DNA of 64,000 nucleotides from Dichetophora obliterata (taxonomy: Eukaryota > Arthropoda > Insecta > Diptera > Sciomyzidae): positions 51,363,253-51,427,252 of the forward strand of contig OY986438.1 in assembly GCA_963920525.1 (NCBI GenBank). The letters are read 5' to 3'. Made by a program: the position numbers and the translations under genes. The first letter of the stretch is position 1. Every line of letters starts with the position of its first letter. Shown one piece after another: positions 21,560 through 32,354 of the stretch. Under the pieces are notes generated by a model. The model did no database searches. It saw only the letters and a list, made by a program, of their open reading frames with translations, and was not told the origin of the DNA.

Positions 21560-23943
21560 TGAGTAGTCAGTTGTTGTCAGTGTTTCAAAACATTTTAATC
21601 ACCTCAATTGAACGTGTTTTTATTTTTAATACAATCCAGGTTCAAGTGCCTGTGGTTGTTTTTAAGGTACTAAGTCTAGAGCATTCCAAGTTCAAGAACT
21701 TGTGTTTGCATCACTAGACGTAACATCCATACACATTTCATTATATTGTCCATCAATTTGATGCAATGCATTGCTAATACTATTAAAATATTTTATCTTA
21801 CTGCATTAAATGGAATTAAACAATAACAGAGGTAGATATTCTAGGGACAATGTGCGCAGTATAGTTAAAATATTCTGCAAACAAAAAAATAGTTTAAATA
21901 TTTGCCATATTAACGCCCAAAGTCTGGTTAAAAAATCGATGAATTCAGATACATTTTTGAAAATAGCATGGCTGACATCGTTTGTGTCACTGAAACTTGG
22001 TTTAATGTCAATATGAATGATGAATTGTTTAAACTGCAAGGTTTTAGTATTTTTCGAGCTGACAGAGTTAGCCATGGGGGGGGGGGGGGGTGTTGCAATA
22101 TTTGTGAAGGATGGTATCAAATGCAAGCGAGTGTGTAAGTCTTCTATGGACTGCATTATATAGTATTTATTTATGGAAATTATGCATATGTCTGAAAAAG
22201 CTCTGATTGGCTGTGCCTATAGGCCAAATAAAAATGTTGATTTTACTGATGTAACAGATATAATAGAGCAAATTTCAATACCTTACTCTAACATCGTGAT
22301 TGCAGGTGATTTTAATAGCAATGTCTTAAATTAAAATAATTTAACTTTAAGCATGAAAAGTCTTGGACTATTGCCAGTCAATGATGATACATCAACGAAC
22401 TTTTCAAATACGTGTCATGCTCTTCTTGACTTATTCTTTGTCAATGATGTGGAAAAAACGCTTTTTTATAATCAGATTTCGACTCAATTTTTCTCAAACA
22501 AGATTAAATTTTTTTTAAACATTTGATTTTAAGCCCGATATTTGTCCTCAAAGCTTCAGTTATCGGGATTTTAAGCACATTGACTATGCTAGTTTAAGTG
22601 CAGAAGTTGATTCTATCAGTTGGTGCTGTATATACAACAAAGATTCTGTCGACAGCCTAGTTGAATTCTTAAAAAATAACATTAGTTATCTTTTTGATAA
22701 AACTAAAACAATAATTAATCCTGCAAGCCTTTGGTTTAATAGTAATATTCAAAAAATTATTGCTGATCGTAACATATCATATAATCGATGGAAACGCTAC
22801 AAAATATCCGAACTGTATAGTATGTACTATTTCTAAAACAAGAAATCTATCGATGCTCTAAAAAAAGCTAAGATCCAGTTTTACGAAAGCCGTTTCTCAT
22901 CATTGAAGGGTGGAAAAAAACTTGAAAGGAAATCCGGGGTACAGGAATCGGTAAAGGAATTACTCAAAATTCCGTCTCTGTAGATAGTGGAGATGAGCTC
23001 AATGAAAAATTTGCGAATATTTCAGTGCTAATAGTCACTGAAAACATTTATAAAAATTCCACCAGTGTTACTAGAAGCAACGTTTTTCTTAAATTTAATC
23101 ATGTTTGTGAGGCTGATGTTCTGCTAGCCTTTTTGTCTATAAAATGGAATGCTGTAGGACCTGACAATAGTCACCCGGCTTTTGACAATTTGATTAATGA
23201 AAGCATTAATTCCTAAACTGCTGTCTTATATTACCTTTATATATAGCAATGTTTTAACCAGATGTGTTTTTCCTCAAAACTAGAAGCAGACAAAAATCTT
23301 GCCAATATCAAAAACTGATAAAGAATACTGACCTATAGCAATTTTGTCTTACCTTGCCAAAGTCTTGGAACTATTAATTTTCATACAAATAAATGCTTAT
23401 CTCACAAAAAAACTGTCTGATTTCGAAAAAGCAATCAGGATTCAGATCTAAGCGTGGATGTGTGACTGCTTAAACCCAAATCACCCTGTGGTTGCCATAT
23501 GGAAACGCAAATATAAGCACTTAAAATGCGCTGATTTTAGTTTAAACCATTCTATATGTGCCGTTAACAACTCATTTTGAAAATTTAAAAAAATTTTCCT
23601 AGGGTGATTCTGGTGTATAGACATCGTTGAGGAGATTCGGTCCAAACTGGATGACAACAAGGCTACCATCCTAACTTTGCTAGATTATTCTAAATCTTTT
23701 GATGCTGTAAAACATGAGATACTTGACACAAAACTTCTGAAAATTTAAAGTTTGGAGCCTTGTGCTGAGCAGCTTATCGAATCATATTTGACTAAAAGAT
23801 TGCAGGCTGTCAGCTGTAGTGCTACGTTGTCGTCATACATTTGTCTAACCAGAGATGTCCTTGAGGGTTCAGTTCATGGGACCTCTGCTTTTCTCCATTT
23901 ATATTAATGACTTACCAAAGATTTTATAGTATAAAGATGTACC
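21560..23943 (+). pseudogene. LINE ORF2, 5' half (endonuclease and first part of RT)
   Basis: Plus-strand LINE. A probable untranslated leader occupies about 21560-21810. The EEP endonuclease then starts with NICHINAQSLVKK (about 21897), continues in another frame as DIVCVTETWFNVNM (about 21975), crosses a 14-base G run at 22077-22090 that marks a frameshift, and has VIAGDFNSNV near 22300, with the metal-binding GDFN. The linker runs 22560-22980. RT starts with VGPDNSHPAF (about 23155), followed by PIAILSYLAKVLEL (about 23335) and LLDYSKSFDAVKHEIL (about 23680). The copy stops after GPLLFSIYINDLPKIL (about 23880-23928), before the YADD box. A 143-bp MITE interrupts it at 23473-23615. The missing 3' half may be the fragment at 28.33-29.29 kb. 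Confidence 0.85.
23473..23615. mobile_element. 143-bp MITE inserted in a LINE, TA duplication
   Basis: TA stands at 23471-23472 and again at 23616-23617. The ends are inverted repeats: ACCCAAATCACCCTGTGG at the left, and ACCAGAATCACCCTAGG as the reverse complement of the right end. Leaving out the element and one TA restores the RT reading frame between the conserved blocks on both sides, which identifies the insertion boundaries. TA duplication fits the Tc1/mariner superfamily. Confidence 0.8.
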
Positions 23944-23970
23944 ACGTAGAACATTAAAAAGTAAAAAATT

Positions 23971-24356
23971 GTCGGCCTTTTTAGTCTAGTGGAGAGTGCG
24001 CTAGACTCTCAACCCAAAGGTCCCTGGTTCGAATCCGGGCTCGGGCATGGTTCTTTTCACTTTCTTTATTCTTTCCTGCACATTTAAGAATTATGGAAAA
24101 CAACAAATCCACAGCTAAATTGTGGAAAATGTGAAATTAATGGGGACAGGAACAACTAAGAGCTGGAAATGCTTGCCGAGGTTAAAGCATAACACTAGCC
24201 TCGGTTAAAAGCAATTAAAATTGTCTTTCACGGTTATTTCGCCTAATCAATAATTCACGTATGGTTCCAATCAATTCCTCTAAATAATCTATCCTTTCCT
24301 TTCAAGTCAAAGACCAAACCTTGTTTGTATAAGGCGCATGCCTTGGTTCTTTGATA
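23971..24356 (+). mobile_element. tRNA-derived SINE, copy 1
   Basis: A 386-bp element with a 73-nt tRNA-like head (23975-24047). The pol III A box TAGTCTAGTGGAGAG and B box GGTTCGAATCC are intact; the T-stem CCTGG/CCGGG pairs; the head ends CTCGGGCA. The loop CTCTCAA would give anticodon CTC. The tRNA-unrelated body (24048-24356) is shared with copy 2 at 44928-45306 at clearly over 90 percent by eye, and both end at CATGCCTTGGTTCTTTGAT followed by an A-rich tail. Transcription would be by RNA polymerase III, with mobilisation by a partner LINE. It sits just beyond the truncated LINE. Confidence 0.88.
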
Positions 24357-25435
24357 ATTAAAAAAAAAAAAATATTTTTCTAATCAATACCCCAGCAAAA
24401 ACTTCGCTTACATCAATTACTTTCTAGATTACAAAATGCATTACTTTAACATAGGCATGTCATTAGCGGTAATCGAATAGTTTTTCTGTCGATATAGAAG
24501 TTCTTATGCAACTACTTCCAATAATGCATGATATAATAATCTACAATTATTTGCTTTATAACAACTTACCATAATGTGTATTAGAAGGACTTCTAAGTAA
24601 TGCATTTTTTAATAACAAATCGAAAAGGTATTGTAAAAGCAATAAGTATGTAAGTGCTTTTAGAAGGCCTTACATTTTTCGATTGTGTAAGTTGTTCCTT
24701 GCTATCTGCAAAGAATAAGAAACCATGGTTTTTTTACTTAAAATATATTTAATAGAACTGAATTGAATAAAAACAATATAAATTTATAATTCATTTACTT
24801 AAAAATGCATTACAAATTATGTTCATAAAAAATATAAAAAGTAGAAAAAAGTAAAACACAAGAAACATCAGCTATTTTCAGCTAAACGTTTTTTGTTGAT
24901 GCAGTTGTTTTTAAAATGGCGATTTTTAACATTTTTTAAACCTTTCATCAACGCATCGAAAAACATATTTTCGTTCGTACCGTCCTTTAGTGTTTCTCCT
25001 GCAAATAAAAAGTAAAAAATGTTGGAAAGAAAACAATTTATTCAACATAGTTTTAGGCAATTCTTTATTTGTTTTCATAACTCAGCTCACTCAACAAAGC
25101 TTGGCATTGATTAATAAAATAAACCGATTTAGTATAAAAATATATAATAGTAACAACCATCAATAACTTTCATTTCATCACTTTCATATATATTACCATA
25201 TAAAACAGCCATTAGTTTAGTATAGTTCTGCAATCTTTTTTATTTTGCTTCCCGTCAACGTTATATTCCAGAACTAGGTTCGTCGAAAAAATACTGCTTA
25301 CATGCTTTACTAGGCCACCCTTTCGAATAAGTTCTTTAATGGTTGCAATCTAAGAAAAAGAAATAAATAACAAGGGACATAAAAATATTAGATTATTAAC
25401 AAACACTATCAAAAACATCAATTGATAACGATAGT
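24357..25435. other. AT-rich stretch without recognised gene
   Basis: Nothing convincing. Short inverted words (TTACAAAATGCATTAC, AAGTAATGCATTTTTTAA) occur between 24430 and 24620. Confidence 0.4.
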
Positions 25436-25605
25436 TAAATTTAACGAAATAATTTCGATATCGTTTCAATATCGAAATATTGTTCCGGTTCGAGATCGTA
25501 ACGAAATTTTCCTCATTTTTGATAGAGTTGACGGTAGGCAGTTTTTTTATCGAAATAATTGTTCGATATCGAAACGATATTGTTTGGTTTGCTGGGTAGA
25601 AACAA
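25436..25605. repeat. Palindrome-rich segment (ATTTCGATATCG motifs)
   Basis: ATTTCGATATCGTTTCAATA (25451) and TTCGATATCGAAACGATATT (25562) are inverted relatives enclosing about 90 bp, and CGATATCG/AATATCGAAA words recur in both directions. Probably a small foldback element. Confidence 0.55.
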
Positions 25606-25888
25606 CAATTTTTATTTTCGTCATTTAGTATCTCCTCAAGCATCCAAAGCATCCAAGTCAGTTTGTTTTTGAATAGGGAACTTTGAATAAAATTTCGGTA
25701 TTGAAAAAAAATTTGTGAAAATTTGATTGAGTGCCACATTTTACTCTCCTATTAAATTTGTAATTTTTTCCATTTGCCTCCGAAAAGATCCTATGAAAAA
25801 ATTATATAAAATTAAATTTAGACCCAGAAATATGGAAAGATGAAACATATTAAATTCGAAAGTATAAATTACATAAATATATACATAA

Positions 25889-26045
25889 GGGTGGTCTGAT
25901 TTGATAATATTATGTTTGTACAATTTTACCTATTAGAGGACAAAAAGGATTCTAGGGGCATATTGTTTCCGCGCCCCTAGAACGCTGTTTTTGTTATCTA
26001 ATAGGAAAAAATTGTGCAAACATAATTTCATCAAATCAGCCCATT
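25889..26045. mobile_element. Foldback MITE of about 157 bp
   Basis: The left arm (GGTCTGATTTGATAATATTA, TGTTTGTACAATTTTACCTA, TTAGA...TTCTAGGGGC) and right arm (GCCCCTAGAACG...TAATAGGAAAAAATTGTGCA, AACATAATTTCATCAAATCA) are inverted repeats of about 65-70 bp around a short spacer. This gives a long hairpin with no coding capacity. Confidence 0.85.
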
Positions 26046-26557
26046 CTAATAAATAAACCTTTTATTTCCATCAATTCATTTTTAAGTTCTTTATTTTCCT
26101 TCCGTATTTCTTCATATTCACCAATAATGTGGTTGTTTTGATTAGTAAACATATCTGAAATTTGGTTTGTGCATAGTGCTTTATTATTTCTAATATTCAA
26201 ACTTTTTTAAAACTTCTTACATGTTAAGACTTGTCATGGTTACGGTGTTGCAGCTCTAACTGATCATTTTCTTTAGTTGCTTCAAACTTTCTTTTTTTTT
26301 AGATTATATTTAAAATGCATCTTTGTTATATTATTTTTTTTTTTTTTGTTTTATAAAATGTAGTTTTGTTATTTTTTATCTTATTATCGTTTTAGTCTAA
26401 CGATCTGCACGCCACAAATATTCGAATCGCACTAATTGCAATTATTAAAAAAAAGAGTTCAATGGCAAATAACGAAAAAAAACCAGAAACAAAAAGAAAC
26501 TATACAGCGTGTTTCGCCACTTCAGTTATAAATTGGAATATTATATGAGTGATAAAA

Positions 26558-26675
26558 GCAATGCCGGTAACCTTCTGCATTACATGTAATCTGTAAAGTA
26601 ATTTAAAAGTTATACCAATGTTATGCCGATGACCTTCTGCATTACATGTAATCTATAAGGTAATTAAAAAGTTAT
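26558..26675. repeat. 59-bp tandem duplication
   Basis: ATGCCGGTAACCTTCTGCAT and following TACATGTAATCTGTAAAGTAA (from about 26561) are repeated from about 26620 (ATGCCGATGACCTTCTGCAT, TACATGTAATCTATAAGGTAA) with few changes. Confidence 0.85.
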
Positions 26676-27239
26676 ATCTATCACGTCTATGTAGGTAATG
26701 TGTTATATAAGTGAATGTCGCAGGAATATTGCGAATTTCTGTAAAATTTTTGCAGGGACGTAAGCTTTTGTGAGCTCAATGAAAACGCTTTCTTGAGAGA
26801 AAAGTTTTCAATCCTTGCATGGTATAAGGATAGAGGTAGCCGCAGCGCTGACTGTGCTCTCTTTCCATACTGCCATCATCACATGTTATCAGGGAAACGC
26901 TACTTGTAAATTGTGGTCGAATACCGAATTCTGAGACTTTTCGAAGTATATTTTTTAAACTCTTTCACAAATGTAGTATTTAGAAAATTAACACAAAAAT
27001 CGTTATATCAATACAAATGATAACTTAAATGAAAGATAGAAATATCTTATTTGCAAACATGTATAAATTTTGTAATTTAAAAAAAAACTTTTGAAGTTAT
27101 AGGATCATAACTGGGGACATATTTTTCAAATCTTAAAAAAATCGAAAAAATCTGAAAATTCTTCAATTCTTTTCGAATTGCATTCGTTCTGTAATACTCA
27201 TACAATTTAACACAAAGTCTATATTAATAAAACTTATTT
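26676..27239. other. AT-rich stretch; scrap of Helitron-like repeat
   Basis: AAATTGTGGTCGAATACCGA at 26908-26930 is the inverse of the TCGGTATTCGACCACAATTT phrase of the Helitron-like array, so a minus-oriented scrap lies here. Nothing else was recognised. Confidence 0.45.
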
Positions 27240-27269
27240 TCTGGTTTGTTTGTTTAATTGACATTTATA

Positions 27270-27620
27270 CAAATCAAAATGGCTTAAAGGACTTCGCTCA
27301 ATTTGAGTACACATATTGTGTGCATCCTAGATTAGATGGTAACATACTTAGTTTTGCTCACGCTAATTCCACCCATTTTCACTTACGTAAATTTTGATAT
27401 TGAAAATTTTTTTTGAAAAAAATTTTTCGCAAATTAAATTTAAAAAATTTCAGTAATCTTAATACCAAAAACATTCACATATCTTTAGAATTTCAGAAAT
27501 TTTTGGTACAACGACTTTTTCATAAAACATCATTCCCCAAGAATGAGAAAAAACGACATGAAAATCAAAACTTTGATTTTCGATGCAAATATATCCGTTT
27601 TTTTAAAATATATTTAATGC
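27270..27620. repeat. Dispersed repeat, copy 1 (second copy inverted at 62.3-62.7 kb)
   Basis: Phrases TACACATATTGTGTGCATCC, ACTTTTTCATAAAACATCAT and TTTTCGATGCAAATAT appear here in the same order as in the reverse complement of 62340-62650 (TACACATATTGTATGCATCC, CCTTTTTCATAAAACATCGT, CTTTCGATGCAAATAT). The family is unknown and non-coding. Confidence 0.7.
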
Positions 27621-28329
27621 AAATATTTTTTGATCAAAGTTTTAATAAAAGCACTTTAAAATAGTTTGAACTGTAGTGTTAGGTCAGTGAATATATTCTT
27701 TAATTTTTTTTTCAAAAACGGTCCAAAACATTGAATTTTTACTCAAAAAATGATTAAAAAAATGTTTTTGTAGTATAAATCAGAACAATTGAAAATTGCA
27801 TTTCTGAGTATTTTTCATATAGTAAAGCATGTTGTTGCTTTAATAATATAATAAAAATATATAAAAGTTGTTAAATAAAAAATTTTTCCGCAAAAAAACA
27901 ACTTAATAAATATTGTTTACAACATTATTCCCGGCTAAGCTTCAACTGATGGAATCGCCCTTACAATATTATAACACTAAAAATATCATGTGCCAAAACG
28001 GCAAGAAAACCAAGTCAACACACAAAATATGCCTAGATTATGTCATCTTTATGATATATATTCTTGAAATTATATAACAAAAAGATAAGAGATAATGCAA
28101 AAAAATATAATAACTTTTAATTATATAATGTTCGTAGGGTAGTTTAGTAAAAAAGATGTAGTAGAACCTAAAGAAATTCTGCAACATTTTTTTGGCAGCT
28201 ACAGATGTTTCGTGCATCAAATCTTTACATATCATTTCTATTGCTTTTTAATATTACGCTCACATTTGCTCACATTGTCGCTTACTTATTTTCTCGCTCT
28301 CAAAAGCTTTAAATCGTTCGCGCGTTGTG
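27621..28329. other. AT-rich stretch without recognised gene
   Basis: Nothing recognised. Confidence 0.4.
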
Positions 28330-29290
28330 GCTGTACTCTTCCTGCACTTTAAGCAACCTAAACAAAACTATAAATGATACTAATGAAAGCCTAGAAAAGT
28401 TAACGATTGGGCACAAAGAAATGGTTTGGCGTTGAACCCAAGAAAGTCACAATCTTTAGTGATTTAAAAAAAAATTATTGCTACTGCTAACTTGCTAAAA
28501 TTAATCTTATATCACACAACTGTGTCAACTGCCAAAAATCTTGTGTCTTTTTTAATCAATCTCTAACGTGAAACTCGCATGTAACTAACGTTATTGTTAA
28601 AGTCTATGGAATGCTTCGAGGGCTCTGACCTGCTCCGAGGGCTCTGAGTAAAGTACTGACTCCTACTCTCCTGTTTGGCTCCAAAATTTTTGGCTATTGT
28701 AACTCTATTAGTAAGCAAAAACTGAACATTTTCTACAACAACATCGCAGGATATGTCTTTGGTTATGCTCGTGTTTCAGAACATGCTAAAAAAATATTTA
28801 CGATTTCGTTTGACAATTTTTTACAATATAAAACCTTAATCATGCCTCATAAAATCATTTATACAAAAGAACTTGAGTTTTTGTTTAATAAATTGGACTT
28901 TTCTCGGTCCAGTAGGAATAATATGATAAAGCCTACTAGACATTTCACTCTTGTATCTGAGCGTCAATTTTTTGTTCATGCCTTTCGTCTCTAGATCTAT
29001 TTGCCTGTCAACTTGCGGAAAATTAGCAATACTTCTATCTTTAAAAAAAAATAATGATATATTTTTATAATTTTATCTAAATCAAGTCCAAATTGCTAAT
29101 GAGATTTTTAAATCTTTTGTTAGGTGTTATGCTTCTGATACTTCATGTATTTTTTCTTTTTTTTATTATCTCTTTTTAGTTCATTATTTATATCAATATG
29201 CAACCAGTTAAATTGTATGCAAAAAATGTATTTCGTGTATTTTTCATAATAACTATTTAATTAAACGTATGTGACTGATGCTTTAAATGT
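28330..29290 (+). pseudogene. LINE ORF2, 3' half (RT from YADD box to C-terminus)
   Basis: A plus-strand reverse transcriptase fragment. It starts abruptly at the position of the catalytic box: LFLHFKQPKQN near 28345 equals the residues right after YADD in related copies. It continues with blocks matching the copy at 18.2-20.3 kb: ESLEKL...NW (about 28395), ALNPKKSQSL in a shifted frame (about 28430), FYNNIAGYVFGYARVSEHAK (about 28735) and MPHKIIYTKELEFLFNKL (about 28845), corresponding to FHKLIYTKSPEYLYGKL at 20.0 kb. Several frameshifts and stops are present. It ends in an ATAAT-rich microsatellite, a plausible LINE tail. The breakpoint matches the one at the end of the 21.6-23.9 kb copy. 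Confidence 0.75.
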
Positions 29291-29430
29291 TAAGATTATA
29301 ATATATTATAATATAATAAATAAATATAATTATTATAATATATTATTATAATATAATATAATATAATATAATATAATATAATATAATATAATATTATAAT
29401 TATTATAATATAATAAATAAATAAATACAA
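29290..29430. repeat. ATAAT-type microsatellite
   Basis: An almost pure run of TAATA/ATAAT 5-bp units, forming the likely tail of the preceding LINE. Confidence 0.9.
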
Positions 29431-30980
29431 TAATGCATTAAACTCTTCTGTATTTTATTTTTATATTTTTTGTTCCTTAAATTAATACAATTTGCTAGTC
29501 ATTAATATTATTTAAGTTTTTTGTGTTCATTAACAAAAAGGTTCACAATTGTGCACTGGTATTTTATTTTTTTTGCCATAGTTGAAATCCCAAATTATGA
29601 GCACCCTTTAAAATAGAATTTGTGGTTGGGAACCTTCCACTATAGCTTTTTGTTACTATGCAAATAAATTAACTATCCAATTTGATATCGAAATCTTATA
29701 TTCAATATGACCTATCTACAAAAAAAAACTTTTTTCAGGAGAGCTTCAATATTTTTTAATATTTAAATATTTCAGTGTGCAAATTTCGCCAATCAAAGTA
29801 ACAGAATATTGCATTAAAAGGATAACAAGCTTCTATAAGCAAAAAAATTTTATGAAATCTGATACTATTCGTTTAAGTGTAGATAGGCTGTTTTTTATTT
29901 CAAATACTTTTTTTCTTTGTTCAAATCAGTGCGTTGGATAGGTATTTTTATTCAATAGGAAAGTTAGGATCTCTGTGAGTTCATTGACGATTTTATTCAA
30001 GTTTTTACAGTTTATTCATAACAATATTATCAAAAACAAGAGAAATATATCAAAATAACAGTGAGGAATGATATTGGTCTATTAATTGAAACGCTTACAT
30101 TTTTTATATTACCACAAAAATAGATAGAATTACAGACTTCACTTATTGAAAATGGTTCCAAATTTTTTAGGAAAACCCAAAGTACTGTTCACCCCTCATG
30201 CGCTTAGTTGCGTTTTTTCTCCTTTTATTAGACTAAGAGCCATAATTTCTCTTCCTTCTGTAGATAAGGCCCGAGTTATCGTCTGAAACTGCATTAAGAC
30301 TCATTAATATTCTAAGATAGTTTCATTCGATTATAAAAATTACCTGTTGTTTGTCCACTATATTTTTCCTCTGATGATGCATAAAGCATCTATTTTTATG
30401 CTTTTTAAGCATTTCCTTCCATTTGTTTTTGTTTTTTAAATTTATTTTCCAAGTGATTAATTTTAAAAATCTTCTCTTTTTTTATTAGGCTTTTTGATCT
30501 GATGTTACGTTACTGGCTTTACGTTACTTAAATTTCCAATGTAGTTCAATTGGGTAATTCAAAAATTAGGTAGTTAAGTAATTATGACACTTAGTAATTA
30601 AAAAACAAATTTTATATATTTTATTTTCCTTGCCTCAACCATTTTTTCATTGTCTTTAGCCAATGCCTTCCATTTTTATCAAAACACAAAAGTTTACGAA
30701 ACATTTACTAAACATTTACAAAACAGAAAAATTACAAAACAGTAAAAGAATTTATGTATAAATTCCTTAAATTAATAAAATGAAAATGTTTCTCTAGAAT
30801 CATCAAAGTATACGTTTTTAATAAGTTTTAATTTTTTGGTCACGGTAGATATTTCTGTGGAAAGGCCCATATGGCATAGCATACGGATAAAATCAGCACT
30901 ACATATACACATAAATTTTTTATGGATTCATGGGTACAAAAGCTCACGCATTCTTTTAGAGATACACTTTGCTCATACAC
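29431..30980. other. AT-rich stretch without recognised gene
   Basis: Nothing recognised on either strand. Homopolymer runs are frequent. Confidence 0.4.
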
Positions 30981-30985
30981 TTTAA

Positions 30986-32350
30986 CCCTGGAAGGACATG
31001 CTTCGTCGAATCGACGACGCATGGTCACATTTTATCGTTTTCTTTCTTGTTTTTGTTTGTTTTGTTTTCATTTATCGTATAGCGTAAATCGTAGTCTAGC
31101 TGTTGGTGTGCGCAAACGTTCAGCCAAATAAATAGTGTGTAGGTATGGTTTTTAAGAATTAGCGTCGTCGAAACTACGAAGCATGTCTTTTGTGTGACTT
31201 TTGCATTTTTTATGTTATTCTTTGTATATGAAAATTTGTCATATTTTCTGTAATAATATTAGATTTATACAGTTAAAATGTAAATTGTGCAGCAAAAAAT
31301 AAAAAGTTTAGGAAATAGAAAAATTTCTGTCGATTTGTGACGACAGCAACGAATTCGAGGATTAATTGGATTGCAACAACGATAGATTAGGTACAGAGGA
31401 GTATCAAAATAATCTGGACAACGACTTGGACGATGAGCCCTACAACAACAATGAGTAGACAGGTCAAGAGGACCCATTCGATGAAAGCTTTGAATAATAA
31501 AGCTCTTCAGAGGATTTAAGTATTTTGGATGAAGACGATGTACCGCTTGCTTACGGAGTTGTCGATACATTTGATCACATGTGTAGCGTTATGTGCTGAT
31601 CACTAACAGATAGCCAATATGTCAATTCTATGGTTTTCTGAATATGGCTTTCATTAATGCTTTATTATCTATACGAACAACATGTTCTAAGCACATCAAA
31701 AGACCTTCAATCATGCCGGCTTAATGAAAATTCACACTTTTCACTTATTGAAGTTTAATTATATAATAGGATACGGATTCCAACTTTGCCGACAGCGGTG
31801 CGAAACAGCATCAATAGTCTATGGCTGAGGAATGATCGAAACTCTACAGAATTAAATTCTGTGAAGAAGAGGAAAATATGTGCTCTTTGTTCCCCCTCCA
31901 ACCGTCGCATGAACAAATCATAGTGCTCAAAATGCCATATGAACTTGTGTAAGGAGCATAAAATAGAGCTTTGTGCCTTTGGCCTATAATATATTCGTAA
32001 ACCTATAAAAATATGATCTCATTAAAATTTGGTACATTATTTCTTATATAACAACAAATTTCATGTTAAATATGTGCCTTTAATTATATTTATTTTGTTT
32101 TTTTAAATATACCTTTTGTAAAACAATCCAAATTAATTCAATCTCTGAAAAATTATTATATTTATTAAAAAATATTTTATTTTTAATAAACTGTTGTTTT
32201 TATTTATTCTACATAAGCTTAATAATCAAAAACAAGTTATTTTGAAACATTATGACATAAAGGTAGTCCGTAGGACCGTTTTGAAAAATGGCGTAATAGA
32301 TTCGACGAAGCATGAATTTTAAGTATAAAAATAAGCATGTCCTTCCAGGG
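30986..32350 (+). mobile_element. piggyBac-like transposon with TTAA duplications
   Basis: The element is flanked by TTAA at 30982-30985 and 32351-32354. Its ends are an 18-bp perfect inverted repeat, CCCTGGAAGGACATGCTT. A sub-terminal ATGCTTCGTCGAATC occurs in inverted orientation at both ends: at the left it overlaps the tip, at the right it lies about 25 bp inside. This is the usual piggyBac layout of short terminal plus sub-terminal repeats. At 1365 bp it is shorter than autonomous piggyBac elements (about 2.4 kb), because the catalytic middle of the transposase has been deleted. Confidence 0.93.
31322..31995 (+). pseudogene. piggyBac transposase remnant (acidic N-terminus and Cys-rich C-terminus)
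   Basis: In one plus-strand frame from 31335 to about 31560 an acidic, stop-interrupted stretch reads DDSNEFED, NNLDNDLDDEPYNNNE, QEDPFDESFE, SSSEDLSILDEDDVPLA; this fits the acidic N-terminal region of piggyBac transposases. The DDD catalytic core is missing. At about 31865-31985 the C-terminal cysteine-rich domain that binds transposon ends is readable: KKRKICALCSPSNRRMNK, a stop, CSKCHMNLCKEHKIELC. The pattern is CxxC...CxxCxxxxCxxHxxxxxC. The protein is dead; only its two ends survive between intact terminal repeats. It might once have been mobilised in trans by a complete relative. Confidence 0.85.
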
Positions 32351-32354
32351 TTAA

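Noticed and set aside
23975..24047. tRNA gene with anticodon CTC
   Set aside because: The anticodon stem and acceptor stem pair poorly, and the same head with a long shared body occurs at 44.93 kb, so it is a SINE head.
25350..25739. 129-codon minus-strand frame
   Set aside because: It runs through the palindromic ATTTCGATATCG segment and is Ile/Asn/Phe noise.
29290..29430. AT-rich run as a replication origin
   Set aside because: It is a simple 5-bp microsatellite at the end of a LINE; no other origin feature is present.
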